A DNA stretch of 13,872 nucleotides, from positions 1 to 13,872 of the forward strand of contig JBEAVK010000326.1 of the NCBI GenBank assembly GCA_041160955.1. The letters run 5' to 3'. Position 1 is the first letter of the stretch. Every line of letters begins with the position of its first letter. The notes under the pieces were generated by a model. It was not told where the DNA came from and searched no databases. It saw only the letters and a list, made by a program, of their open reading frames with translations. The translations under genes and the position numbers were made by a program. The stretch comes from M3007 sp041160955. GTDB lineage: Bacteria > Bacteroidota > Bacteroidia > Chitinophagales > Saprospiraceae. This document shows positions 7,131 to 13,872 of the stretch, piece after piece.

Positions 7131-10100
7131 TTAGTTACCACCATCGAGGTCAAGAATATCGACCTGCTTTGGCTTATTGATGGTTTTGCCTTGTGGCACT
7201 GGATCAGAAGAGGGTGTGGGAGTACCGCCCAATTTTTGGTACTTTTGGCGTGTTTCAGTCAAAATGGCTGGATTGCCACCGCTATAATTCTCCAATACAC
7301 CTTCCAATGCCGCTAATGCGCTATTTTTATCGCCTTGGTCGGCATATACATCCGATAACAGGATGATATTGCGTGCAATCCAATCATCATAGCCGGCGCT
7401 GGCTTGGTTGGCATCCGAAATTTGTTCTTCTGCCTGTGTATATTGTTTTTGGCGGTAAAGAATTTGGCACATATAGTGGTAAGCCTCGGCCATGATTTCG
7501 GATTGTGTATTCTCCGTTACTTTTTTAAATGTAGGGAACGCTCGTGCATAATCGTTGCGATCATACGCGATTTTCGCCAAGTAAAAGTTACCACGCGCTA
7601 GTTGGTCACCCGATGCACTGCCCGAAGACAATACCTTATTGGCATATTCCTGTGTAGCGACCGAATTATTGGTGCGGTAAGCACTTTCCATCGCGAGTAC
7701 TTGAGCATCAAATTTACCTTTTGAGGTGGCGGCAGATTCTTCCCATTTACGCGACATTTCAAAGGCTTGTCCATAATCCTTTAAGGTCGTATAAGCGATT
7801 ATCGCTGCTTTTTCAGCCGCTTTAGAGAAGTAACGACTTGGGCCTTTAGCAACTACCGCGTTCAAGTCTTTCATTGCCTCCGGATAGCGACCCGTTGCTC
7901 CATAACTATCACCACGGTAATAGGTAGCAGCCAATGCTTCGCGGCCATTTGGGTACTTCGTCAAATAAGCAGTAAAACCTTCAATCGCTTGTGCATATTG
8001 TGCTCTATTATATTGATATTCAGCGGTTTGGTATGTTACGCTATCACGTGCTGCGGTAGTCACTTTATAGCCTGGAACGGTTTCCAGGAAAGCAAAATAC
8101 TCATCAGGGCGGTTCATTTCTTTATAAATGGTCTCCAGTGCCGACAATGCTTCCTTTGCCTCTTCGTTTTCAGGATTATTGGCAAATACCTGCTTGTAAT
8201 AATTGATAGCGGCTGAATTATTGCCATCATTGTACGAGATCAAACCTAATTTGAGCAAAGAAGGGTTAATCAATGGCGAACGTCCACGGTAGTTTTCTAC
8301 CACTCGACGAAATGCTGCCAATGCCTGCGTACTTTTATTTAAACTAATATAAGTTACGCCCATTTGATACAAAGCATCATCCACGAATTGGCTACTAGGG
8401 AATTTATTGATCAGATCTTCCATGCCAGCAATTTTATCTTCAGGCTGCTTTTGCAAACCTTTGATCATCGCTTTTTGATAAATGGCGTATTCAAAACCAT
8501 CGTATTTGCGTCCAACAGCCTCGTTGTAGTAACCGAGCGCGTCTCCATATTGGTTGCGTTTGAAGTGACAATCACCAGCACGTAGAATAGCATCGCCCAA
8601 TACACCTTGCGTTATTTGCTCCGAATTAATACGGCTTTGGTTCTTTTTGATACCATCCACGCATTGTTTGAAAAATGGCAACGCATCTTTATGGTTTTCC
8701 TGTTTTAGGTAATTGTACCCTTGGATATATTGCCCCATAAATGCGCTGCTTTCGTCGGGCAAATCAGAATAGTTCTTCGCTTGACCCAAAAATGCACTAA
8801 TTTGGTTGATACTACCCTTGTAATCACCCGATTCATTGGAGAGTACGCCATTCCAAAAAGAGCATAAGGTGACCAAACGGCGATCAATAGGCTGCTCCAT
8901 TGACTTATTAAAGAAACGCCGCGCTTCATCTTTTTGATTGTTTTGATACAACTGGAGGCCACGCAAGTAGCATACTTTTTGATAAATTTCGTTCAAGCGT
9001 GGGCTACGGTTCTTAACACCTTCTAATGTAGCCACAGCGCGGTCGTAATCGCGGGTGTTTAAGAAAATTTCACCCATTAAGGCTTGTGCATCGTTATAAT
9101 AAGGCGATTGAGGTTGGAAACGTTGCAAAGCGGAAAGCGCATCGCGGTCGTACTTGAGTTCCCAACTTAATTTAGCATAATTTATCAATGCATCTTCTTT
9201 AACAGATGGATCGAAATTCATGCTGGATGCCTGACCAAATGCGTTGCGCGCTGCACCTTTGTTGCGTTGACGAAGATAGCAATCTCCAAGGTGGTATAAA
9301 CCATTTTGGCCCAAAAGCGAGTCTTGCTTATCCAATTGCTCAAAATTGTCAATCGCATTTTTGAAAAAACCATTTTGGTATTGGGAATAACCAAGTTGAT
9401 AAAAATCGGCTGGACGGAAATTGACACCATTATTGGCAGCGTATTCCATGTATTTTTGAGCGGATTTAAAATCGCCTTTTTCAAAATAAGCCTGACCAAC
9501 CAACATCGCAATTTCGGCCTGGTTGCGAACATCTTTGTTTTTGGCCTTAGGTTCGCCATAGGTGACCAGTTGATCGTATTGTTTTTTTGCGAACATGATT
9601 TGGCAAATATAATACGGAATGACCGCTTTATATTTTTGTGAGTTTTCGCAGCGTTGAAACGCTTTTTGAGCGTCGTCGTAGCGTTTTTCATAAAAAGAGC
9701 AACAGCCATAATAGTAGTTGGCATCTTCATAATAATTACTACGGGTATTTTCTTTAATACCGGCAAAAATAGATTTGGCTTGTGCGAATTTCTTAGTAAC
9801 AAAATAGCTGTATCCCATTTTGAAACGCAATTCATCACGCAGCGGCCCTGATGCAGGTGCCATATCATAATAGACTAAAGCCTTATCGTAAGCCTTTTTG
9901 CCAAAGTAATAATCGCCCATTTCAAGTGCTGCTTGGCTTGCAACAGGTGAAGGAGCCTGGTCGCGTAAAAAATCAAGTGCAACTTTTTCTGCTTCCGGCT
10001 GATCGAGGCGTACGGCACAACGGGCGTTGTAAAGTTCCGCACTGGTTTTTAAATCGCGCCATTCCGGCTCGTTTACTGGGCGCAAAGTGGTCATTGCGGC

Positions 10101-10262
10101 TTGGAATTCCTTTTGGGCTAGTCCATAAAGCCCTTGGTCGAAGAAATCAACACCGCGCTTATACGAAAGGTTTGCCTCTGTGAAAACCGTCGTTTGCTGG
10201 GCGGGGAGCAGGATGGATGCAACTAAAAAACAACATAGTGAAATGCCTATCCGAAGGTTCAT
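7131..10262 (-). CDS. Large periplasmic tetratricopeptide-repeat protein
   Basis: A 1043-residue protein with a signal peptide (about residues 1-21, with CC inside the hydrophobic core and LLPAQ at its end). Nearly all of the mature part is TPR-type helical hairpins. Clear examples are FFDQGLYGLAQKEFQAAM (40-57), YYFGKKAYDKALVYYDMA (118-135), AYFEKGDFKSAQKYMEYAA, FKRNQYGDALGYYNEAV, SAAINYYKQVFANNPENEEA, and QYAQAIEGFTAYLTKYPNG in the C-terminal third. The last 30 or so residues are Pro-rich and then acidic (DILDLDGGN). No enzyme domain is seen. TPR arrays are protein-binding scaffolds. The downstream gene at an 18-nt distance encodes an outer-membrane barrel, so this protein plausibly binds or supports it, or takes part in envelope assembly, much as other Bacteroidota TPR proteins do; this is inference. 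The ATG at 10262 directly precedes the signal peptide. A promoter is visible about 140 bp upstream. Confidence 0.88.
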   Translation of the reverse strand: MNLRIGISLCCFLVASILLPAQQTTVFTEANLSYKRGVDFFDQGLYGLAQKEFQAAMTTLRPVNEPEWRDLKTSAELYNARCAVRLDQPEAEKVALDFLRDQAPSPVASQAALEMGDYYFGKKAYDKALVYYDMAPASGPLRDELRFKMGYSYFVTKKFAQAKSIFAGIKENTRSNYYEDANYYYGCCSFYEKRYDDAQKAFQRCENSQKYKAVIPYYICQIMFAKKQYDQLVTYGEPKAKNKDVRNQAEIAMLVGQAYFEKGDFKSAQKYMEYAANNGVNFRPADFYQLGYSQYQNGFFKNAIDNFEQLDKQDSLLGQNGLYHLGDCYLRQRNKGAARNAFGQASSMNFDPSVKEDALINYAKLSWELKYDRDALSALQRFQPQSPYYNDAQALMGEIFLNTRDYDRAVATLEGVKNRSPRLNEIYQKVCYLRGLQLYQNNQKDEARRFFNKSMEQPIDRRLVTLCSFWNGVLSNESGDYKGSINQISAFLGQAKNYSDLPDESSAFMGQYIQGYNYLKQENHKDALPFFKQCVDGIKKNQSRINSEQITQGVLGDAILRAGDCHFKRNQYGDALGYYNEAVGRKYDGFEYAIYQKAMIKGLQKQPEDKIAGMEDLINKFPSSQFVDDALYQMGVTYISLNKSTQALAAFRRVVENYRGRSPLINPSLLKLGLISYNDGNNSAAINYYKQVFANNPENEEAKEALSALETIYKEMNRPDEYFAFLETVPGYKVTTAARDSVTYQTAEYQYNRAQYAQAIEGFTAYLTKYPNGREALAATYYRGDSYGATGRYPEAMKDLNAVVAKGPSRYFSKAAEKAAIIAYTTLKDYGQAFEMSRKWEESAATSKGKFDAQVLAMESAYRTNNSVATQEYANKVLSSGSASGDQLARGNFYLAKIAYDRNDYARAFPTFKKVTENTQSEIMAEAYHYMCQILYRQKQYTQAEEQISDANQASAGYDDWIARNIILLSDVYADQGDKNSALAALEGVLENYSGGNPAILTETRQKYQKLGGTPTPSSDPVPQGKTINKPKQVDILDLDGGN

Positions 10263-10401
10263 GCTGAGTTGGATTTTTATATGAAATGAAACGTGAATGT
10301 ACTATTTGTTAAGGTGGCTTTGTATTAAAGCCGCTGCATAACGCAAGAATCAGGGGCGAAAATATACAAGTTCTTAAAATTCAAGTGAATTAGTAGATAA
10401 A

Positions 10402-10432
10402 CAAAGGTAATTAACGGTAATTTAACGGCAAA
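10402..10432 (-). promoter_or_regulatory. Bacteroidota-type promoter for the TPR-barrel unit
   Basis: On the minus strand a TTTG (10432-10429) is followed after 19 nt by TACCTTTG (10409-10402). This matches the Bacteroidota primary sigma consensus of TTTG, about 19-21 nt, TAnnTTTG. It points toward the TPR gene and would place the transcript start near 10395, leaving an untranslated leader of about 130 nt. The leader contains a small GGCTTT/AAAGCC hairpin (10316-10332). The rest of the 389-bp region 10263-10651 is AT-rich; for the divergent plus-strand gene I found no good TAnnTTTG match. Confidence 0.62.
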
Positions 10433-10651
10433 AGACGGGTTATTGTACCCTGTTTGGGGTAACCTATGTAAAGATTTTTTTGCGGTATAAGTTTTGATAG
10501 CCATTCATATCCGTTGAAAAAATGTTTTGTGTGTTGCAAAATGTTATTGTTTTGCCTAAAATTTACCAAGTATTAGAAATTTGGCGTTGTGCCTAAACAA
10601 ATGATAAACAATTCAGGTTAATTCAAAAACGTAAAACTATATTTTATTGCT

Positions 10652-11692
10652 ATGGATAATAAATACATACTTTTTGTACTTTTTTTGCTTTCTTTTACTC
10701 AGATAAGTGCCCAATTGATCACGTTTAATGGAACAGGAAATTTGCCCATACCGCCAGGTGCTCCAGTCCAAACTATTGGTGTTACACAATCATCCAATTC
10801 AGTGAGCGGTATTGGTTTGATTGGTGGTTGTGTTACGATCGAGAATGTAACGATTGATCTTATCCATCCATGGGTAGGTGATATCGCTATTCACTTGATA
10901 GGGCCAGGTGGGCAAATACTTGAACTCTCTACAAGCAATGGCGGTGCTGGAAACAACTATACCAATACGGTCTTCTCGGATGATGCCGGTGCTTTTATTA
11001 CCACAGGCACTCCTCCTTATTCGGGTAATTTCCGACCCGAAGGACGTAATGCTAGTCTGGCTTTCAATAATATACCACCATTAGGTACATTTACCTTTGC
11101 AAGTACGTACAATGGTACTAATGCAGATGGCAACTGGATACTCAATATCAATGATTATGTAATAGCAGATGTTGGCGAATTACTGAGTTGGTCTATTACT
11201 TTTAACCTAAATGGCACACCACCGGTGGCCAATGCTGGCCCAGATGTAGCCATTTGTCCCGGACAGTCCACCACACTTGTAGCTAGCGGCGGCGGCACTT
11301 ATCTGTGGAGTAATGGCGCAACTACAGCCTCCACCACTGTGAATCCAACGATAAATACTACTTACACCGTAACAGTAACCTCTGCTGGTTGTGGTTCTAG
11401 TACCGATAATGTATTGGTTACTTTGAATCCCTTGCCCGCAGTCACTTTTACGGCCACTACAACGGATCTTTGCCAAGACAATTGTTTGATATTTAATGCC
11501 AATTTTACAGGCGTTGCTCCCTTTACATTGGAGTATAAAGTGACAGCCTCCAACAGTGTTGTACAAACATTTACACAAGTATTTACATCCAATGCCGCTC
11601 CAATAACCGTTTGTGCACCACCGGGTACGCCTGTGGGTAGTTTTGTGGTTCAGGCAGTTTCTTTGACGGACGCAAATTGTACTTGCCAGTGA
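10652..11692 (+). CDS. Secreted P-domain and Ig-like domain protein, no protease domain
   Basis: A 346-residue protein with a signal peptide (residues 1-20, ending ISA). Residues about 55-187 form a proprotein-convertase P-domain: VTIDLIHPWVGDIAIHLIGP (66-85), then NADGNWILNINDYVIADVG (157-175) and SWSITF (179-184). Residues about 193-258 are an Ig-like/PKD-like module (NAGPDVAICPGQSTTL, TYLWSNGATT, TYTVTVT) common in Bacteroidota surface proteins. Residues 262-346 form another beta-rich, Cys-containing module that ends abruptly at ANCTCQ. P-domains usually sit beside a subtilisin- or metalloprotease-type catalytic domain, and such secreted proteins usually carry a C-terminal type IX sorting domain. 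Neither is seen here, nor in any frame just after the stop. It may be a truncated member of a long multidomain family or a small exported binding protein. Low-charge, Thr/Gly/Asn-rich composition fits extracellular location. Divergent from the TPR gene. Confidence 0.82.
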   Translation: MDNKYILFVLFLLSFTQISAQLITFNGTGNLPIPPGAPVQTIGVTQSSNSVSGIGLIGGCVTIENVTIDLIHPWVGDIAIHLIGPGGQILELSTSNGGAGNNYTNTVFSDDAGAFITTGTPPYSGNFRPEGRNASLAFNNIPPLGTFTFASTYNGTNADGNWILNINDYVIADVGELLSWSITFNLNGTPPVANAGPDVAICPGQSTTLVASGGGTYLWSNGATTASTTVNPTINTTYTVTVTSAGCGSSTDNVLVTLNPLPAVTFTATTTDLCQDNCLIFNANFTGVAPFTLEYKVTASNSVVQTFTQVFTSNAAPITVCAPPGTPVGSFVVQAVSLTDANCTCQ

Positions 11693-11776
11693 TTTAGGGG
11701 CTAAATGACCGATGAATAGTGAAATATGAGGTCAAAAGATGTGCATCAATTGTACCTTTATTCCAGCACCGTTCCT

Positions 11777-11784
11777 TACCTTTG
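11777..11784 (+). promoter_or_regulatory. TACCTTTG -7 element upstream of purH
   Basis: TACCTTTG is an exact match to the Bacteroidota TAnnTTTG -7 consensus and ends 27 nt before the purH ATG, giving a short leader. A related TACCTTTA lies at 11753-11760. The nearest TTG upstream (11750-11752) is 24 nt away, longer than usual, so the -33 element is unclear. purH is probably transcribed on its own and not from the P-domain gene. Confidence 0.5.
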
Positions 11785-11811
11785 CGCAAATTTTTTACTT
11801 ATTCATTAAAG

Positions 11812-13326
11812 ATGCTTCGATCTGCACTAATTTCCGTCTTTTCAAAAGACGGCCTAGAACCTATTATCCGCCGCTTACACGAGTTAAATGTACAATTATA
11901 CAGTACTGGCGGCACTCAATCATATATCGAAAAATTGGGTATTCCGGTTACTTCGGTTGAATCATTAACTGGCTACCCAAGTATATTGGATGGGCGTGTA
12001 AAAACCCTGCACCCTGCCGTTTTTGGCGGTATTTTGGCTCGGCGTGAAGCAGGTCATTTGGAGCAATTGATTCAATTTAATATTCCAGAAATTGATTGTG
12101 TGATTGTGGATTTATATCCGTTTGAAGATACAGTAGCGAGCACAAACGACGAAACAGAAATTATCGAAAAAATTGATATTGGTGGCGTTTCTTTGATTCG
12201 TGCTGCTGCCAAAAACTTTAAAGATGTATCTGTCGTTGCTTCTAAAGAGGAATACAAAATCTTTATGGATCTGCTGTCTGAAAAAGGTACTGAAATAACC
12301 TTGGACGATCGCCGTGAATTGGCGCGTCGTGCTTTTAAGGTGAGTTCTAATTATGATATTGCGATTTATAATTGGTTTAACGAAGGCACTACCGATATTT
12401 CTTTTAAATATTCGATCCACCGCTCTGATATACTTCGTTATGGCGAAAATCCGCATCAGTCTGGTGTGTTTTTTGGCGAATTTGAACGCATTTTTGATAA
12501 ATTAAGTGGGAAAGCCATTTCTTACAATAATTTGGTCGATATCGATGCCGCTGTGCAATTGATGCGAGAGTTCCAATTGGGTAAGCCCTGCTTTGCTATT
12601 TTGAAACATACCAATGCCTGTGGTATTGCACGCCGGCATACATTGTTAGAGGCATGGGAAGCCGCTTTGGCTTGTGATTCAACCTCTGCATTTGGCGGTA
12701 TTTTTATCTGTAATACTACGGTGGATTTGGCAACAGCGCAGCAGATCAATAAACTGTTTTACGAGGTACTTATCGCACCCGATTTCGCCCCGGATGCCCT
12801 AGAGTTATTGAAAAAGAAGGATCAACGCATTCTATTGAAAATCAATACCTTTGAAATAAAAAAACGTAATTTCAGATCTTTGTTGAACGGCGTGGTAGAA
12901 CAAGACGCGGATCTTAAAACGGAAACAGAAGCAGACCTAAAAACAGTAACAAAACGACAACCTACACCCAAAGAAGTAGGCGAATTGATTTTTGCGGTAA
13001 AATGCGTCAAACACCTCAAATCTAATGGTATCGCCCTGATTAAAGAGCGTCAATTAATTGGTATGGGCTGCGGTCAACCTTCCCGTGTAGATGCACTAAG
13101 GCAAGCCATTGCGAAAGCCAAAGCATTCGGCTTTGATCTTAACGGCGCAGTGATGGCCTCCGATGCATTTTTCCCATTCCCCGATTGCGTAGAAATTGCA
13201 CATGAAGCAGGTATCACGGCAGTTATCCAGCCAGGAGGTTCGGTGAAAGACCAAGACACCATTGATGTTTGCGATAAGTTCAATATGGCAATGGTAATGA
13301 CAGGTTTTAGGCATTTTAAACATTAA
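11812..13326 (+). CDS. purH: Bifunctional AICAR formyltransferase / IMP cyclohydrolase
   Basis: A 504-residue cytosolic enzyme for the last two steps of de novo purine synthesis: AICAR plus 10-formyl-THF gives FAICAR, which is then cyclised to IMP. The N-terminal MGS-like cyclohydrolase domain (about 1-195) shows ALISVFSKDGLEPI, YSTGGTQ (30-36), GYPSILDGRVKTLHP (54-68) and VDLYPFEDT (99-107). The transformylase domain follows with RYGENPHQSGVFF (209-221), ISYNNLVDIDAA (236-247), the catalytic KHTNACG (265-271), TSAFGG, GMGCGQPSRVDA (417-428), MASDAFFPFPD and VIQPGGSVKDQD. The ATG at 11812 gives the family-typical MLRSALISVFSKDG; an upstream GTG at 11719 would add 31 residues across the promoter element and is rejected. 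A short repeat (DADLKTETEADLKT, 365-378) lies in a normally variable loop. Length is normal. Very secure. Confidence 0.97.
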   Translation: MLRSALISVFSKDGLEPIIRRLHELNVQLYSTGGTQSYIEKLGIPVTSVESLTGYPSILDGRVKTLHPAVFGGILARREAGHLEQLIQFNIPEIDCVIVDLYPFEDTVASTNDETEIIEKIDIGGVSLIRAAAKNFKDVSVVASKEEYKIFMDLLSEKGTEITLDDRRELARRAFKVSSNYDIAIYNWFNEGTTDISFKYSIHRSDILRYGENPHQSGVFFGEFERIFDKLSGKAISYNNLVDIDAAVQLMREFQLGKPCFAILKHTNACGIARRHTLLEAWEAALACDSTSAFGGIFICNTTVDLATAQQINKLFYEVLIAPDFAPDALELLKKKDQRILLKINTFEIKKRNFRSLLNGVVEQDADLKTETEADLKTVTKRQPTPKEVGELIFAVKCVKHLKSNGIALIKERQLIGMGCGQPSRVDALRQAIAKAKAFGFDLNGAVMASDAFFPFPDCVEIAHEAGITAVIQPGGSVKDQDTIDVCDKFNMAMVMTGFRHFKH

Positions 13327-13357
13327 AAAAACAAGCAAATATTTTAATCCATAAAGC

Positions 13358-13390
13358 GCAACTCGTATATTTTTCCAATATACGAGTTGC
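13358..13390 (+). terminator. 13-bp perfect hairpin after purH, probable terminator
   Basis: GCAACTCGTATAT (13358-13370) and ATATACGAGTTGC (13378-13390) form a perfect 13-bp stem with a 7-nt loop (TTTTCCA). It starts 31 nt after the purH stop and ends 18 nt before the nth start. The plus-strand tail (TAAAAGACTT) is not a good T run, so it may act as a 3'-end stabiliser, a weak terminator, or a structure affecting nth expression. Confidence 0.55.
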
Positions 13391-13408
13391 TAAAAGACTT
13401 ATATCATT

Positions 13409-13872
13409 TTGGCAAAAGGCGCAAAAAAATTAAAAGAAAAAGCCCAAGCAATCGCGGTGATTTTGGAAAACTTGTACCCCGAGGTACCCATTCCGCTCGA
13501 TCATAAAGATCATTATTCGCTCTTGGTAGCAGTGTTATTATCCGCACAATGCACAGATGTAAGGGTCAATCAGGTAACCCCATTTTTGTTCGAAAAAGCC
13601 GATAACCCTTATGATATGGTCAAGTTATCGGTAGAAGAAATACGAGAAATCATCAAGCCGTGCGGTCTTTCACCTAAAAAATCCAAGGCTATTTTTGAAT
13701 TATCACATATTTTAATAGAGCAACACGGAGGATCGGTTCCAGAAGATTGGGAAGCATTGGAAGCATTGCCGGGAGTAGGGCACAAAACCGCTTCTGTTGT
13801 GATGTCGCAAGGTTTTGGGCATCCCGCATTCCCAGTTGATACCCATATTCACCGACTAGCAATACGCTGGGG
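13409..13872 (+). CDS. nth: Endonuclease III, partial (N-terminal 154 residues)
   Basis: DNA glycosylase/AP lyase of base-excision repair that removes oxidised pyrimidines. The reading frame is open to the right edge, so the C-terminal part with the expected four-Cys iron-sulfur cluster is not in the window. Visible signatures are LLVAVLLSAQCTDVRVN (38-54), the helix-hairpin-helix LPGVGHKTASVV (120-131) with the catalytic Lys126, and FPVDTHIHRLAIR (141-153) with the catalytic Asp144. No ATG is available: the frame opens after a TAA at 13391-13393, and the best start is a TTG at 13409, giving an N-terminus AKGAKKLKEKAQ after the initiator. An ATT at 13406 is possible. Full length would be about 210-220 residues. 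Family identity is very secure; the start is less so. Confidence 0.93.
   Translation, partial: MAKGAKKLKEKAQAIAVILENLYPEVPIPLDHKDHYSLLVAVLLSAQCTDVRVNQVTPFLFEKADNPYDMVKLSVEEIREIIKPCGLSPKKSKAIFELSHILIEQHGGSVPEDWEALEALPGVGHKTASVVMSQGFGHPAFPVDTHIHRLAIRW

Noticed and set aside
9218..9868. 216-residue minus-strand ORF and the 111-residue plus-strand ORF at 9306-9641
   Set aside because: Both are other-frame shadows of the TPR gene, which is intact through this region and has clear repeat motifs.
10536..10555. GCAAAA/TTTTGC inverted repeat upstream of the P-domain gene
   Set aside because: Only 6 bp with an 8-nt loop in AT-rich DNA; easily chance, and no paired operator or promoter context.
11719..11811. 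GTG-initiated longer purH
   Set aside because: It would cross the TACCTTTG element and add residues with no PurH similarity; the ATG at 11812 fits the family start.

Overview
The window looks like chromosomal DNA of a Bacteroidota member, most likely near Saprospiraceae/Chitinophagia. The signs are TAnnTTTG-type -7 promoter elements, no obvious Shine-Dalgarno sites, a secreted P-domain/Ig-like protein rich in Thr, Gly and Asn, and a large TPR protein paired with an outer-membrane beta-barrel. Taxonomy is inferred from style, not from a marker search.

Layout from left to right. Positions 1-440 hold no intact gene; two protein-like minus-strand reading frames suggest degraded or cut-off coding sequence. 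Positions 441-5392 are a minus-strand cluster transcribed right to left: a secreted S41-family peptidase, a fused PxpB-PxpC 5-oxoprolinase subunit, PxpA, and an NRAMP-fold transporter. Junctions are very tight (9-nt gap, then 17-nt and 8-nt overlaps), so these four are probably one operon. PxpA with PxpBC forms the prokaryotic ATP-dependent 5-oxoprolinase, which opens 5-oxoproline (pyroglutamate) to glutamate. The transporter lacks the usual NRAMP metal-binding motifs, so it may serve the same pathway.

Positions 5493-10262 are a second minus-strand unit: a 1043-residue periplasmic TPR protein followed after 18 nt by a 539-residue outer-membrane beta-barrel protein. A TTTG-N19-TACCTTTG promoter lies upstream at 10402-10432, and a hairpin at 5420-5458 follows the barrel gene.

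On the plus strand, 10652-11692 encodes a secreted protein with a proprotein-convertase P-domain and Ig-like modules but no protease domain and no evident type IX sorting domain. Next come purH (11812-13326), with its own TACCTTTG element, and a hairpin. The start of an endonuclease III gene (nth) runs off the right edge.

I see no RNA genes, CRISPR arrays, insertion sequences or phage genes. No clearly new multi-gene defence or mobile system is visible. The most interesting points are the NRAMP-like protein without its metal site in the 5-oxoprolinase operon, the peptidase coupled to that operon, the TPR/barrel pair, and the orphan P-domain protein.
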